Source of the DNA: an uncultured Gilliamella sp.
GTDB taxonomy: Bacteria; Pseudomonadota; Gammaproteobacteria; Enterobacterales; Orbaceae
Length of the DNA: 64,000 nt
Assembly (NCBI GenBank): GCA_946482005.1
Contig: CAMLPV010000010.1
Span: forward strand, 1-64,000
Direction: 5' to 3'
The notes beneath the pieces are model-generated. The model was not told the DNA's origin and searched no databases. It saw only the letters and a program-made list of their open reading frames with translations. Below are positions 1 through 9,155 of the stretch, piece after piece. The translations under genes and the position numbers were made by a program. Every line of letters begins with the position of its first letter. Position 1 is the first letter of the stretch.

Positions 1-54
1 GATTGTACCAACGTTAACGTGGGGTTTTGTACGTTCAAATTTTTCTTTAGACAT
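1..54 (-). CDS. tuf: Elongation factor Tu, N-terminal fragment (runs off window)
   Basis: The first 18 codons of EF-Tu are visible, beginning MSKEKFERTKPHVNVG, which is the conserved N-terminus of this GTPase that delivers aminoacyl-tRNA to the ribosome. A GAGGG ribosome binding site lies just upstream of the ATG at 54. The gene continues left of the window, so nothing can be said about the rest. It lies downstream of four tRNA genes on the same strand, the arrangement of the thrU-tyrU-glyT-thrT-tufB operon in E. coli, so this is probably the tufB copy. Confidence 0.95.
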   Translation of the reverse strand, partial: MSKEKFERTKPHVNVGTI

Positions 55-238
55 CGATTGTCCCTCAAATGTAATACAAATCGGTGGTTATTCACCACAT
101 TAACCAAGTATCATATTTAATTATCAACATAATACTAACTTAAAATTAGCTCTGAATAATAACAGATAAAGCCGTATAGTGACAAGCTTTAAAGCAGGCA
201 AATTCGATATTTTTAGAAGTTTAGGAGAATAACAAGAA

Positions 239-314
239 TGGTGCTGATAGGCAGATTTGAACTGCCGACCTCACCCTTACCAAGGGTGCGCTCTACCAAC
301 TGAGCTATATCAGC
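239..314 (-). tRNA. thrT: tRNA-Thr (GGT anticodon)
   Basis: A 76-nt cloverleaf with encoded CCA. The acceptor stem starts GCTGATA and the anticodon loop reads CTTGGTAAG, giving anticodon GGT. It is the last tRNA before tuf in a four-tRNA leftward transcript. Confidence 0.96.
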
Positions 315-317
315 AAT

Positions 318-392
<75 letters not shown>

Positions 393-447
393 ATGTTCAA
401 ACTCGGCTACCTAAATGCTTCAATTAGCAATTGCTAATGTTAGATAA

Positions 448-532
<85 letters not shown>

Positions 533-564
533 CCGAATCATTATAAACTGTTTACTTAGGAAAA

Positions 565-640
<76 letters not shown>

Positions 641-653
641 CTAAGTGCTGCGC

Positions 654-682
654 ATTATGTACTAGAACATTTAACCTTGCAA
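654..682 (-). promoter_or_regulatory. Sigma-70 type promoter of the tRNA-tuf operon
   Basis: On the minus strand TTGCAA (677-682) is followed after 17 bp by CATAAT (654-659), then a GC-rich GCGC segment typical of stringently controlled stable-RNA promoters. The first tRNA begins about 14 nt downstream. No other gene could be served by it. Confidence 0.7.
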
Positions 683-733
683 GCAAAAAAAACAAATTTT
701 ATTTTGTTTGCTTAAAAAAAAATCAAAAAATAC

Positions 734-771
734 AAAAAAGCCTGAAATATAGACTATTTCAGGCTTTTTTT
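734..771. terminator. Bidirectional intrinsic terminator after adhE
   Basis: The perfect stem AAAAAAGCCTGAAATA / TATTTCAGGCTTTTTT closes a five-base loop and has T runs on both sides. It sits 23 nt past the adhE stop and insulates adhE from the tRNA promoter. Confidence 0.85.
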
Positions 772-793
772 GAATCAAAAATAATGTGTTAAA

Positions 794-3490
794 TTATTTC
801 TTTTTTGGCGCTTTTTTCTTAGTAGCTGCTACGCCTTTGGCTGCTGTATGTACAGCAACATCTTCGCTAATATCCCCTTTATCTTGATATGCACGACCAT
901 AGTATGTATCAAGTAGGATTTGTTTTAATTCAGCAATGAGCGGATAACGTGGGTTAGCACCAGTACATTGGTCATCAAATGCATCAACAGCAAGTTGGTC
1001 CACTTGAGCCAAGAAGGCTTTTTCATCCACACCAAACTCTTTAATTGAGAATGGAATATCAAGATCTTTTCTTAATTGATCTAACCAACCAATTAATTTC
1101 TCAACTTTCTTCTCATCTTTGTCAGCTGCAGCAGTTAAACCTAAATGATCAGCTATCTCTGCATAACGGCTAACAGCTTGAGGATAACCATATTGGCTAA
1201 AGGTACCTTGTTTAGTCGGTTTATTGGTTGCATTAAAACGCACTACATTACTAATTAGCATTGCATTTGCCACCCCATGAGGAATGTGGAATGCAGCACC
1301 AATCTTATGCGCCATTGAGTGACAAACACCTAAAAATGCTTGAGCAAAAGCGACACCTGCTAATGTTGCAGCACTATGCACTTTTTCACGTGCTTGTGGG
1401 TTTTTAGCGCCTTCTTTATAGCTTGTAGGTAAATAAGCTTTAAGCATGCTTAACGCTTGTAATGCTTGTCCATCAGAAAACTCAGTTGCCATAATTGAAA
1501 CATAAGCTTCTAAAGCATGAGTTACCGCATCATAACCACCAGCTGCACAAAGTGATTTTGGCATATTCATTACTAAGTTAGCATCAACAATGGCCATGTT
1601 TGGCGTAATTGCATAATCAGCTAAAGGATATTTTTGACCAGTTGCATCATCAGTAACCACAGCAAATGGTGTCACTTCAGAACCTGTACCAGAAGTGGTT
1701 GTAACGCAAATTAGTTTCGCCTTTTTACCCATATTAGGGAAATGACAGGTACGTTTACGGATATCCATAAAGCGCAATGCTAGCTCATCGAATTTTGTTT
1801 CAGGGTGTTCATAAAGAACCCACATGATTTTAGCCGCATCCATTGGAGAACCACCACCTAAAGCAATAACAGTATCAGGTTGGAATGATGTCATTGATTC
1901 AGTACCTTTTCGAACCACACTTAAAGTTGGATCGGCTTCAACATCATAAAATGTTTCGCAGATAACGCCTTGTGATTCTAATTGGTCAGTAATTTGTTTT
2001 GAGTAACCATTGTTAAATAAAAATTTATCAGTTACTAAAAAGACTCGTTTTGCGCCTTGTTCAACAACTTCATTTAAAGCAACTGGAAGTGAGCCTCGTT
2101 TAAAATAGATAGAACTTGGTAATTTGTGCCATAACATGTTTTCTGCTCTCTTAGCGATGGTTTTTTTGTTTAATAAGTGTTTCGGTCCAACATTTTCAGA
2201 TACCGAGTTTCCACCCCAAGAACCACAACCTAATGTTAAAGATGGCGCTAAATCGAAGTTATACAAATCACCAATACCACCATGGGCTGCAGGTTGATTG
2301 ATTAAAATACGGCAAGTTTTCATTTTACTACCGAAATAATCAATACGGTCACGGTTGCTATCTTGATCTGTATAAAGTACAGAGGTATGACCCATACCAC
2401 CCATTTCTACTAATTTTTCAGCTTTTTCCACTGCTTCAGCAAAATCTTTTGCTCTAAACATTGCTAAAGTAGGAGAAAGTTTTTCATGAGCAAATGGTTC
2501 AGATAAATCAACTTTAGTTACTTCACCAACAAGTACTTTTGAACCTGCTGGAGCTTTAAATCCTGCTAACTCTGCAATTTTAACTGCTGGTTGACCAACG
2601 ATATTAGCATTTAAAGCACCTTTATCGTTTAAGATGATGCCTTGTACCGCTTTGGTTTCTTTAGCATTTAAAACATATGCACCATATTCAGATAATAAAC
2701 TACGAACTTCATCATAAACAGAGTCAACTACAACGATTGCTTGTTCTGATGCACAAATCATACCGTTATCAAAAGTTTTAGACATCAGTACTGAAGCAAC
2801 CGCACGTTTTAAATCAGCAGTTTCATCAATAATTACTGGTGTATTACCTGCCCCAACACCTAGTGCTGGTTTACCAGAACTGTATGCAGCTTTTACCATA
2901 CCTGGTCCACCTGTCGCTAAAATAGCTGCGACATCATCATGATGCATTAATGCATTAGATAATTCGATAGATGGCTCATCAATCCAACCAATAATATCTT
3001 TTGGTGCACCCGCTTTAATTGCAGCATTTAACACAATTCTAGCGGCTTCAATAGTGGATTTTTTAGCTCTTGGGTGAGGTGAAAAGACAATTGCATTACG
3101 AGTTTTTAAACTGATTAACGATTTAAAAATCGCCGTAGAAGTTGGGTTAGTGGTTGGCACGATGCCACAAATGATCCCTAAAGGTTCGGCTAAAGTAATT
3201 GTACCATATGGTTCATTTTCAGCCACTACGCCACAAGTTTTATCATGACGATATTTATTTAAGATATACTCTGCAGCAAAAAGATTTTTTATAACTTTAT
3301 CTTCAACAATTCCCATTCCTGACTCTGCAACCGCTTGTTGTGCGAGAGGAATTCGAGCTGCTGCTGCGGCTGTCGCTGCCGCTACGAAGATTTTGTCGAC
3401 TTGCTCTTGAGTATAATTTGAATAAGTTTCTTGTGCTTTCTTCACACGAGCCATTAACTCATTTAACTCATTCATATTAGTTACTGCCAT
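794..3490 (-). CDS. adhE: Bifunctional acetaldehyde-CoA / alcohol dehydrogenase AdhE
   Basis: An 898-residue cytoplasmic enzyme that reduces acetyl-CoA to acetaldehyde and then ethanol, regenerating NAD+ during fermentation. The N-terminal half is a CoA-acylating aldehyde dehydrogenase with the catalytic Cys in GMICASEQA near residue 246. The C-terminal half is an iron-dependent alcohol dehydrogenase with the [10 protein letters not shown] nucleotide loop and the metal-binding [14 protein letters not shown] segment. The length equals the usual 870-900 residues. It ends in a Lys/Ala-rich tail ([10 protein letters not shown]), a little more basic than in E. coli. AAGGAG precedes the ATG at good spacing. 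It is monocistronic, with its own terminator at 734-771. Confidence 0.97.
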   Translation of the reverse strand: MAVTNMNELNELMARVKKAQETYSNYTQEQVDKIFVAAATAAAAARIPLAQQAVAESGMGIVEDKVIKNLFAAEYILNKYRHDKTCGVVAENEPYGTITLAEPLGIICGIVPTTNPTSTAIFKSLISLKTRNAIVFSPHPRAKKSTIEAARIVLNAAIKAGAPKDIIGWIDEPSIELSNALMHHDDVAAILATGGPGMVKAAYSSGKPALGVGAGNTPVIIDETADLKRAVASVLMSKTFDNGMICASEQAIVVVDSVYDEVRSLLSEYGAYVLNAKETKAVQGIILNDKGALNANIVGQPAVKIAELAGFKAPAGSKVLVGEVTKVDLSEPFAHEKLSPTLAMFRAKDFAEAVEKAEKLVEMGGMGHTSVLYTDQDSNRDRIDYFGSKMKTCRILINQPAAHGGIGDLYNFDLAPSLTLGCGSWGGNSVSENVGPKHLLNKKTIAKRAENMLWHKLPSSIYFKRGSLPVALNEVVEQGAKRVFLVTDKFLFNNGYSKQITDQLESQGVICETFYDVEADPTLSVVRKGTESMTSFQPDTVIALGGGSPMDAAKIMWVLYEHPETKFDELALRFMDIRKRTCHFPNMGKKAKLICVTTTSGTGSEVTPFAVVTDDATGQKYPLADYAITPNMAIVDANLVMNMPKSLCAAGGYDAVTHALEAYVSIMATEFSDGQALQALSMLKAYLPTSYKEGAKNPQAREKVHSAATLAGVAFAQAFLGVCHSMAHKIGAAFHIPHGVANAMLISNVVRFNATNKPTKQGTFSQYGYPQAVSRYAEIADHLGLTAAADKDEKKVEKLIGWLDQLRKDLDIPFSIKEFGVDEKAFLAQVDQLAVDAFDDQCTGANPRYPLIAELKQILLDTYYGRAYQDKGDISEDVAVHTAAKGVAATKKKAPKKK

Positions 3491-3804
3491 AGATTTCTCC
3501 TTGAAATATAAAAAATAAATTGGGATCGTTTGGCCTCTTCCTTGAAACTTTTCAGTGCTTAGACATAATACAAAACGAAATTGGCATTATCCTAAATCAG
3601 ATTTGTGCTTTATACAATAATATATGAGCAAAAAAAGATTGTTTTTTTTAATCAATAGATATATTTAGACATTTTAGAATGTAAATTAAGAAGAATATTT
3701 GCAATAGGAACTCAAAAGACAATTACTTTAGTCAAATCTTAATTGTCTTTTGGCGGTATTTATTTTAGAAAGATAGAATTTTTTTTTAATTTAAAGTGAG
3801 ATAA
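3491..3804. other. Intergenic region: adhE promoter side and tcdA terminator
   Basis: This 314-bp AT-rich stretch has no credible gene. It must hold the leftward adhE promoter. It also holds a perfect 12-bp inverted repeat at 3714-3725 / 3740-3751 (AAAAGACAATTA / TAATTGTCTTTT, 14-nt loop) placed to end transcription from tcdA. I could not pick a specific Fnr or Cra site. Confidence 0.5.
3714..3751 (-). terminator. Probable terminator of tcdA
   Basis: A 12-bp perfect stem with a 14-nt loop lies about 54 nt beyond the tcdA stop. The T tract is only the four T of the stem end, so strength is uncertain. Confidence 0.55.
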
Positions 3805-4617
3805 TCATCCGTTACACAATTTGTTTAATACATAACTAACAGCAACAAAACCAAACGTTGCAGTTACTGTTGTTATCGCTCCGAATCCCGATTCACAGTC
3901 CATTTTTTTATTACTGTCTGCTTGATTTTTAGCAAAACAAATCTGACCATTTTGGGTTGGATAAGTCAGTTGTTCAGTAGAAAATACACACGGAATGGAA
4001 TATTTACCTTTACTGTCTTTATTTAGCTTATAATCATTTTTTAATTTTTCGCGTAATTTAGCAGCTAAAGGATCCTGAATGGTTTTGGCTAAGTCTGCAA
4101 TTTTTATTTGCGTAGGATCTTTTTGACCACCAGCTCCCCCTATTGTAATAATTTTTAATTTTTGACGCTTACAATAAGCAAGAACAGCCGCTTTATCACG
4201 AACACTATCGATCGCATCAATAATATAATTATAACGAGGATTTTGTTTAGTTCCCAAATATTGGCTGACATTATCGATATTAATAAAATCATCGATTTCA
4301 TTGACAATACATTCAGGATTAATTTGCAAAATTCGTTCAGCCATGACGGATGTTTTAGGTTTACCAATATTAGATTTCAAGGCATGAATCTGACGATTAG
4401 TATTGGTTACACAGACATCATCCATATCAATTAAGGTAATTTGCCCTATACCACTACGCGCAAGTGATTCAGCAACCCAAGAACCTACTCCGCCAATACC
4501 AATTACACAAACATGTGCCTGAGAAAAAGAAGTTAATGCAGACACACCATATAACCGTGCAATTCCGCTAAAACGTTGAAAATAAGAATCTGAAAATGTG
4601 TTTTGCATAAGTACCAT
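3805..4617 (-). CDS. tcdA: tRNA threonylcarbamoyladenosine dehydratase TcdA
   Basis: A ThiF/E1-like ATP-dependent enzyme that cyclises t6A37 of ANN-decoding tRNAs to ct6A. The nucleotide-binding loop VIGIGGVGSWVAESLARSG lies at about residues 37-55, followed by the conserved LIDMDDVCVTNTNRQIHAL segment. The 270 residues match the E. coli protein (also CsdL/YgdL). Two starts are possible: the ATG at 4617 and one three codons later at 4608 (MQNTFSDSYFQRF). Neither has a strong Shine-Dalgarno sequence and the outer one is given. It stands alone, with no csdA/csdE sulfur genes nearby. Confidence 0.93.
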   Translation of the reverse strand: MVLMQNTFSDSYFQRFSGIARLYGVSALTSFSQAHVCVIGIGGVGSWVAESLARSGIGQITLIDMDDVCVTNTNRQIHALKSNIGKPKTSVMAERILQINPECIVNEIDDFINIDNVSQYLGTKQNPRYNYIIDAIDSVRDKAAVLAYCKRQKLKIITIGGAGGQKDPTQIKIADLAKTIQDPLAAKLREKLKNDYKLNKDSKGKYSIPCVFSTEQLTYPTQNGQICFAKNQADSNKKMDCESGFGAITTVTATFGFVAVSYVLNKLCNG

Positions 4618-4717
4618 TCATCTATCAAATTATGCCAGCATACTAACAGCGCACAAATACAAGCGCAATATGTTAACCAATCTCCATAAATGGTTATTAT
4701 TTAAATAAGCAAAAATC

Positions 4718-4810
4718 ATGACTAAATTTTTAACTCTAATAATTTTTGTATTATTTTTGGTATTTATTATAACTCACCAAATGTATTTTAAAGTTATCAA
4801 TGCTTTTTAA
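4718..4810 (+). CDS. Possible 30-residue single-pass membrane peptide
   Basis: The reading frame MTKFLTLIIFVLFLV... then FIITHQMYFKVINAF has one continuous hydrophobic segment (residues about 4-19) and a short polar tail, the form of known bacterial small membrane proteins. It lies in a 279-bp gap between two leftward genes. No clear Shine-Dalgarno sequence is present, and AT-rich DNA easily yields Phe/Leu/Ile-rich frames, so this is weak. Confidence 0.2.
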   Translation: MTKFLTLIIFVLFLVFIITHQMYFKVINAF

Positions 4811-4896
4811 TAAAAACTACATCATTCATAAATATAAGAAAATTTAACCATTATTGTGGTTAATTCTCGTCAAAATACTAATGCCAACATTAATTA

Positions 4897-5460
4897 TTAT
4901 TTAGCAAAATTTATTAATTCACCAACCAGTTGCTGTGGTTCAATAAGATTTACAATTTTACAAAAATCACTATTTTTAGCATTTAATAGATAAACTAAGG
5001 ATTTTATTGTTACTAAACTGTTAGCCTTATCAAATTGTTGAATCAGGATATAACGCCGGTTTAATTTGGAATCAATGCCATCAATATATTTCACATTGTT
5101 ATAAAGCTTGATTTCTGGTTTTTGATTACCTCGTGTTTTAGCTTGTCCAAGAAATATTTGCATGGCCTCTTGTTCATTGGCAACAACTTCATTAATAATT
5201 AAAATTCGTGCGCCATTCAAGTCATTACTATAAAGTGCGACATAATTATCAGTGAAACTTTGGATATGATTAGAAGTAAACGATTCGGTTTTCTTAAAAT
5301 CGATAGAAAGAAATCGACTTTGCTCTGGTAACTGAAATTGTGGCGAGGCTTCATCAGATGATTGAATTGAAATTTTATCCGTGTTAGGTGCAGACAACAC
5401 TTGATTAATTGGCATGTTTATTAAAATGCATGCAGTAAAGATCGCTCCAAGTTTTTTCAT
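4897..5460 (-). CDS. Exported hypothetical protein (187 aa)
   Basis: I do not recognise this protein. It starts with MKKLGAIFTACILINMPINQ and a cleavable signal peptide ending around VLSA-PNT (residue 24), so it is probably periplasmic. The mature part is about 160 residues, with mixed alpha/beta character and one Cys (NSDFCKIVN) near the C-terminus. GAGAGTATG provides a weak ribosome binding site. It is a single leftward gene whose upstream region is the 1-kb array of five tandem repeats at 5538-6547, each carrying the dispersed motif oriented toward this gene. Confidence 0.7.
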   Translation of the reverse strand: MKKLGAIFTACILINMPINQVLSAPNTDKISIQSSDEASPQFQLPEQSRFLSIDFKKTESFTSNHIQSFTDNYVALYSNDLNGARILIINEVVANEQEAMQIFLGQAKTRGNQKPEIKLYNNVKYIDGIDSKLNRRYILIQQFDKANSLVTIKSLVYLLNAKNSDFCKIVNLIEPQQLVGELINFAK

Positions 5461-5537
5461 ACTCTCTACTCTATTTATTCATTAAATCATCATGCGTTGA
5501 AGTCGATTATAACCTTATTATGTAAGTTAGCAATTTA

Positions 5538-6547
5538 TATCAGAATCTCTTAACAAAAATTTTTCTAATACAAACTAAAGGGTTTTAATAGCCTTTACCT
5601 TATTGAATTCATAATATGATTTTTACTGAAACATAGCCATAACCTGAAACTTTTTTACAAGCTAATATTGTATTTTGCTAAATGAGTGGCGGAAAGCGAT
5701 TGCTCCCTGTGATGAGCAATCAAAGGGTTATTTTTGTCATTATCAGAATCTTTTAACAAAAATTTCCTAATACCAAACTAAAGGGTTTAAATAGCCTTTA
5801 TCTTATTGAATTCATAATATAATTTTTACTGAAACATACTCATAACCTGAAACTTTTTTACAAACTCATTTATATTTTGCTAAATGAGTGGCTGAAGCGA
5901 TTGCTCCAATGATGAGCAATCAAAGGGTTATTTTTGTCATTATCAGAATCTTTTAACAAAAATTTCCTAATACCAAACTAAAGGGTTTAAATAGCCTTTA
6001 TCTTATTGAATTCATAGTATGATTTTTACTGAAACATCCCCATAACCTGAAACTTTTTTACAAGCTAATTTATATTTTGCTAAATGAGTGTTTGAAAGCG
6101 ATTGCTCCCTATGATGAGCAATCAAAAGGTTATTTTTGTCATTATCAGAATCTTTTAACAAAAATTTTTCTAATACCAAACTAAAGGGTTTTAATAGCCT
6201 TTATCTTATTGAATTCATAATATGATTTTTACTGAAACATACCCATAACCTGAAACTTTTTTACAAACTAATATTATATTTGCTAAACAAGTGGTTGAAA
6301 GCGATTGTTCCCTATGATGAGCAATCAAAGGGTTATTCTTGTCATTATCAGAATCTTTTAACAAAAATTTCCTAATACCAAACCAAAGGGTTTAAATAGC
6401 CTTTACCTTATTGAATTCATAATATGATTTTTACTGAAACATCCCCATAACCTGAAACTTTTTTACAAGCTAATTTATATTTTGCTAAATGAGTGGTTGA
6501 AAGCGATTCCTCCCTATGATGAGCAATCAAAGGGATATTATTTGTCA
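5538..6547. repeat. Five tandem copies of a 200-203 bp non-coding repeat
   Basis: The units are 5538-5740, 5741-5940, 5941-6142, 6143-6345 and 6346-6547, each beginning TATCAGAATC and differing by a few substitutions and 1-3 bp indels. Each contains CTAAAGGGTTTTAATAGCC, GAATTCATA, the ACTGAAAC...AACCTGAAAC motif, a perfect 8-bp hairpin GATTGCTC / GAGCAATC in most copies, and GGGTTATTTTTGTCAT. No frame is open through a unit on either strand, so it is non-coding. It separates the leftward exported protein (4897-5460) from rightward dhaK. Confidence 0.95.
5619..5660 (-). promoter_or_regulatory. Dispersed motif, copy in repeat unit 1 (four more in units 2-5)
   Basis: On the minus strand it reads TTGTAAAAAAGTTTCAGG then TTATGGCTATGTTTCAGT then AAAAAT. 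The octamer pair GTTTCAGG / GTTTCAGT lies exactly 18 bp apart. Equivalent copies are at 5822-5863, 6022-6063, 6225-6266 and 6427-6468. All point left, toward the gene at 4897-5460. Related single copies occur at 37803-37843, 42612-42655 and 59275-59317. Confidence 0.6.
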
Positions 6548-6624
6548 TTAAATGTATTCGTTTGGCTTTTTAGTTTTACCTACAATAAATGTCGTTAAAT
6601 ATGATTAATAAAGAGGAAAAATCA

Positions 6625-7629
6625 ATGCGTAAACCCAAAAAATTACTTAACGATCCAAATAACGTAAGACAAGAAGTCATGCAAGGATTGGTATATGCCT
6701 ATAATGGTAAATTAACAGCTATTCCTGATTATTGTGCTGTTTATGGTAACCATATATCAAACGATCAAGTCGTAGTTATTTCGGGTGGTGGTAGTGGTCA
6801 TGAACCAACTTTTGCTGGTTTTATCGGTGAAGGAGGCATTGATGGTTGTGCGTTAGGAGAAGTTTTCACTTCACCATCACCAGACCAAATAATTGAGCTT
6901 ACCAAAGCGACTGAAAAGGGTAATGGTGTGCTTTTTTTATATGGTAACTATTCAGGTGATGGAATGAATTTTGATATTTCAGCCGAAATATTAGCGGAAG
7001 AAAACATCGTCACTAAAACTATTCGAGCAACCGATGATATTGCTTCAGCCCCTTTATCCAAACTGTCCGACCGCCGTGGTGTAGCCGGTATTATGTTTTT
7101 ATATAAAATTGCAGGCGCAGCTTCTCAATTTGAAAAATACAATCTTGAAAATCTTTATCAAGTTGTTGCAAAAGCTAACGCTAATGTTCGCACTATAGGT
7201 GTCGCGCTTGATGGATGTGCCTTACCTCAGTCAAATAATTTTAATTTTGAATTGGATGAAAATGAGATCGAAATTGGGATAGGTATTCATGGTGAGGCTG
7301 GATTACGTCGACAAGCAATGACATCAAGTGATGAAGTTGTCAAAGAGATGATAGATCGCCTATGTGATGATTTACCTTTCCAAACAGGTGACCGTGTGTG
7401 CGTACTGATCAACAATTTAGGCGCTCTTAGTAATACAGAACTACTAGTGATAACACGCAAAGTCGGCATTGAACTTAATAATCGAGGTATTGTCAGTCAC
7501 GATATTGCTGTCGGACATTTTTGTACATCACTTGAAATGTCAGGTTTTTCAATCACACTAATGAAGTTAGATGATGAATTGCAACATCTTTATGATCTAC
7601 CTTGTCAAACGCTTGGATGGAGAAAATAA
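6625..7629 (+). CDS. dhaK: Dihydroxyacetone kinase, substrate-binding subunit DhaK
   Basis: DhaK binds dihydroxyacetone (or a related ketose) covalently through a histidine and receives phosphate from DhaL. The GGGSGHEPTFAGF loop is near residue 50 and the hemiaminal-forming His lies in GIHGEAG at about residue 222. The 334 residues are normal for the family. The ATG at 6625 is chosen because AGAGGAAAAATCA gives a good ribosome binding site. An in-frame ATG at 6589 exists but has no such site. dhaL starts 1 nt after the stop. No dhaM (PTS phosphoryl donor) is in the window, so whether the phosphate comes from PTS or ATP is open. Confidence 0.93.
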   Translation: MRKPKKLLNDPNNVRQEVMQGLVYAYNGKLTAIPDYCAVYGNHISNDQVVVISGGGSGHEPTFAGFIGEGGIDGCALGEVFTSPSPDQIIELTKATEKGNGVLFLYGNYSGDGMNFDISAEILAEENIVTKTIRATDDIASAPLSKLSDRRGVAGIMFLYKIAGAASQFEKYNLENLYQVVAKANANVRTIGVALDGCALPQSNNFNFELDENEIEIGIGIHGEAGLRRQAMTSSDEVVKEMIDRLCDDLPFQTGDRVCVLINNLGALSNTELLVITRKVGIELNNRGIVSHDIAVGHFCTSLEMSGFSITLMKLDDELQHLYDLPCQTLGWRK

Positions 7630-7630
7630 A

Positions 7631-8260
7631 ATGAATTTATTACAAGTACGTAAAATGATGTTATTTACCGCTCAAAAAATGGTCGAAAGCGAACCCGAAT
7701 TAACAGCGTTAGATCAGATTGTTGGTGATGGTGATCATGGGATTGGGATGAAACGAGGATTTTCATCTATTATTGAGTTGCTACAAGATGAAAAATTTCA
7801 ACCGACTGATATAGGTGATTTTTTTATTAAGATTGGCACAAAATTAATGACCAGTATGGGTGGTGCTTCTGGCGCTATATTTGGAACATTATTTAGAAGT
7901 GGCGGAAAAAGTATTGCTGGCACAATGGAATTGAATTCTGAAGTCTTCGCAAAATTTCTTAATGACGGTTGGCAAGGGGTATATCAACGCGGTAATGCTG
8001 AGCCCGGCGATAAAACGATGGTCGATGCATTAGCTGCAGGGACAAAATCAGCCAATGAATTAACCACGCTTCCACTCAATGAGGCATTGCCAATAATTGC
8101 TAAATCAGCGATGGAAGGTGCAGAAAAAACCAAACAAATGGTTGCAGTATTTGGGCGTGCCAAAAATTTAGGTGATCGGACTATTGGACATATGGATCCT
8201 GGAGCGGTTTCAATGGCATTTATTTTAAAATACATGAATGACTATATTCATATGCAATAA
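7631..8260 (+). CDS. dhaL: Dihydroxyacetone kinase, ADP/ATP-binding subunit DhaL
   Basis: A 209-residue, all-helical subunit that carries the nucleotide used to phosphorylate the DhaK-bound substrate. The Mg-binding GDGDHGIGM motif (Asp33, Asp35, His36) is intact. A C-terminal NLGDRTIGHMDPGAVS segment is also conserved. It starts 1 nt after dhaK, so the two are certainly cotranscribed. Separate K and L subunits are typical of PTS-dependent enzymes, but ATP-dependent two-subunit kinases for tetruloses also exist. Confidence 0.92.
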   Translation: MNLLQVRKMMLFTAQKMVESEPELTALDQIVGDGDHGIGMKRGFSSIIELLQDEKFQPTDIGDFFIKIGTKLMTSMGGASGAIFGTLFRSGGKSIAGTMELNSEVFAKFLNDGWQGVYQRGNAEPGDKTMVDALAAGTKSANELTTLPLNEALPIIAKSAMEGAEKTKQMVAVFGRAKNLGDRTIGHMDPGAVSMAFILKYMNDYIHMQ

Positions 8261-8282
8261 AATTCAAATGTAATAAAGAATA

Positions 8283-8308
8283 AAATCCGCTGGTTATCGG
8301 CGGATTTC
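8283..8308 (+). terminator. Hairpin after dhaL
   Basis: The stem AAATCCGC / GCGGATTT around a 9-nt loop starts 23 nt past the dhaL stop, followed by a short T-containing tract. Probable rightward terminator. Confidence 0.6.
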
Positions 8309-8410
8309 TATAAGCGTATTGGAGATCCAAAAACAGTCTATAAATCCCCCTATTAAACAACACAAAAAAATTCTTAAATTAATATTATCAAAATAAATTA
8401 AAACATCTGC

Positions 8411-8448
8411 ATTTTATAACGTAATGTTAAGTTATTACGTTATAAAAT
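8411..8448. terminator. Strong bidirectional hairpin between dhaL and the aldolase gene
   Basis: A perfect 15-bp inverted repeat (ATTTTATAACGTAAT / ATTACGTTATAAAAT) closes an 8-nt loop, with T-rich ends on both strands. It lies 17 nt from the aldolase stop and ends the leftward PTS operon. Confidence 0.7.
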
Positions 8449-8464
8449 TAGAGAACATGAAATA

Positions 8465-9127
8465 TTAGTGTTTAAATTTAATTTGTGAAGGATACGCCCA
8501 GCTTTGCAACTCTTCGGGTGGAAAACCGCCAGGATCTTTACCATCATTAATAAGTAATGCGTGATAATAAATTTCGGCCATTTCTTCAATATAGGCTGCT
8601 TTTAATACGGCCTCATAAGGATCTTTATCAACAGCTATAGCGCCGTGTTTTTCCATTAAAATCGCATCAGCACGCTTAATTGGTTCAATAACACTATGTG
8701 AAAGTTCTGTTGTTCCAGGTCTGCCATAAGGGGCAACAGGAATAACACCATCTTTCAAATTAAGGATGGCGCATTCATAAACTACGGCAGGTATAGGCCT
8801 TGCGAGTACGGCAAATGAAGTGGCAAAAATAGAGTGCGTATGTGAAATAGCAAAAACATCCTCACGCGCCTTATAAATTTCAAGATGCATTAAACATTCA
8901 CTGGTAGGTCTTAATCCTGAATCAGCTTCAATAACATTAGCGTCAAGATCCATGACCACAATATCCCGAATTGTTAATAATTTTTTATCAATTGTAGTTG
9001 GTGTTACAAGCACATACCCCGTTTGTTTATCTCTAACACTTGAGTTACCCGCTTTATGTTTACATAATCCCCATTCGCTGGATTTTTGTGCCATATCGAC
9101 AACATACTGCTTTTGAATCTCTAACAT
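8465..9127 (-). CDS. Class II (zinc) aldolase, FucA/AraD family
   Basis: A 220-residue member of the L-fuculose-phosphate aldolase / ribulose-phosphate epimerase family. The zinc ligands are visible: His96 and His98 in ISHTHSIF and His161 in MEKHGAIAV. The catalytic Glu77 is in TSECLMH. The ATG at 9127 is chosen because AGGAG precedes it by 7 nt. Extension upstream to 9229 would overlap the regulator and has no support. It is the last gene of the PTS operon, so it probably cleaves the phosphorylated product of that transporter. The exact ketose cannot be read from the sequence. Confidence 0.85.
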   Translation of the reverse strand: MLEIQKQYVVDMAQKSSEWGLCKHKAGNSSVRDKQTGYVLVTPTTIDKKLLTIRDIVVMDLDANVIEADSGLRPTSECLMHLEIYKAREDVFAISHTHSIFATSFAVLARPIPAVVYECAILNLKDGVIPVAPYGRPGTTELSHSVIEPIKRADAILMEKHGAIAVDKDPYEAVLKAAYIEEMAEIYYHALLINDGKDPGGFPPEELQSWAYPSQIKFKH

Positions 9128-9155
9128 TTTATGACTCCTATTTTTGGCAAAATAT

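Noticed and set aside
5538..6547. CRISPR array
   Set aside because: The repeat is the whole 200-bp unit without unique spacers, and no cas genes are near.
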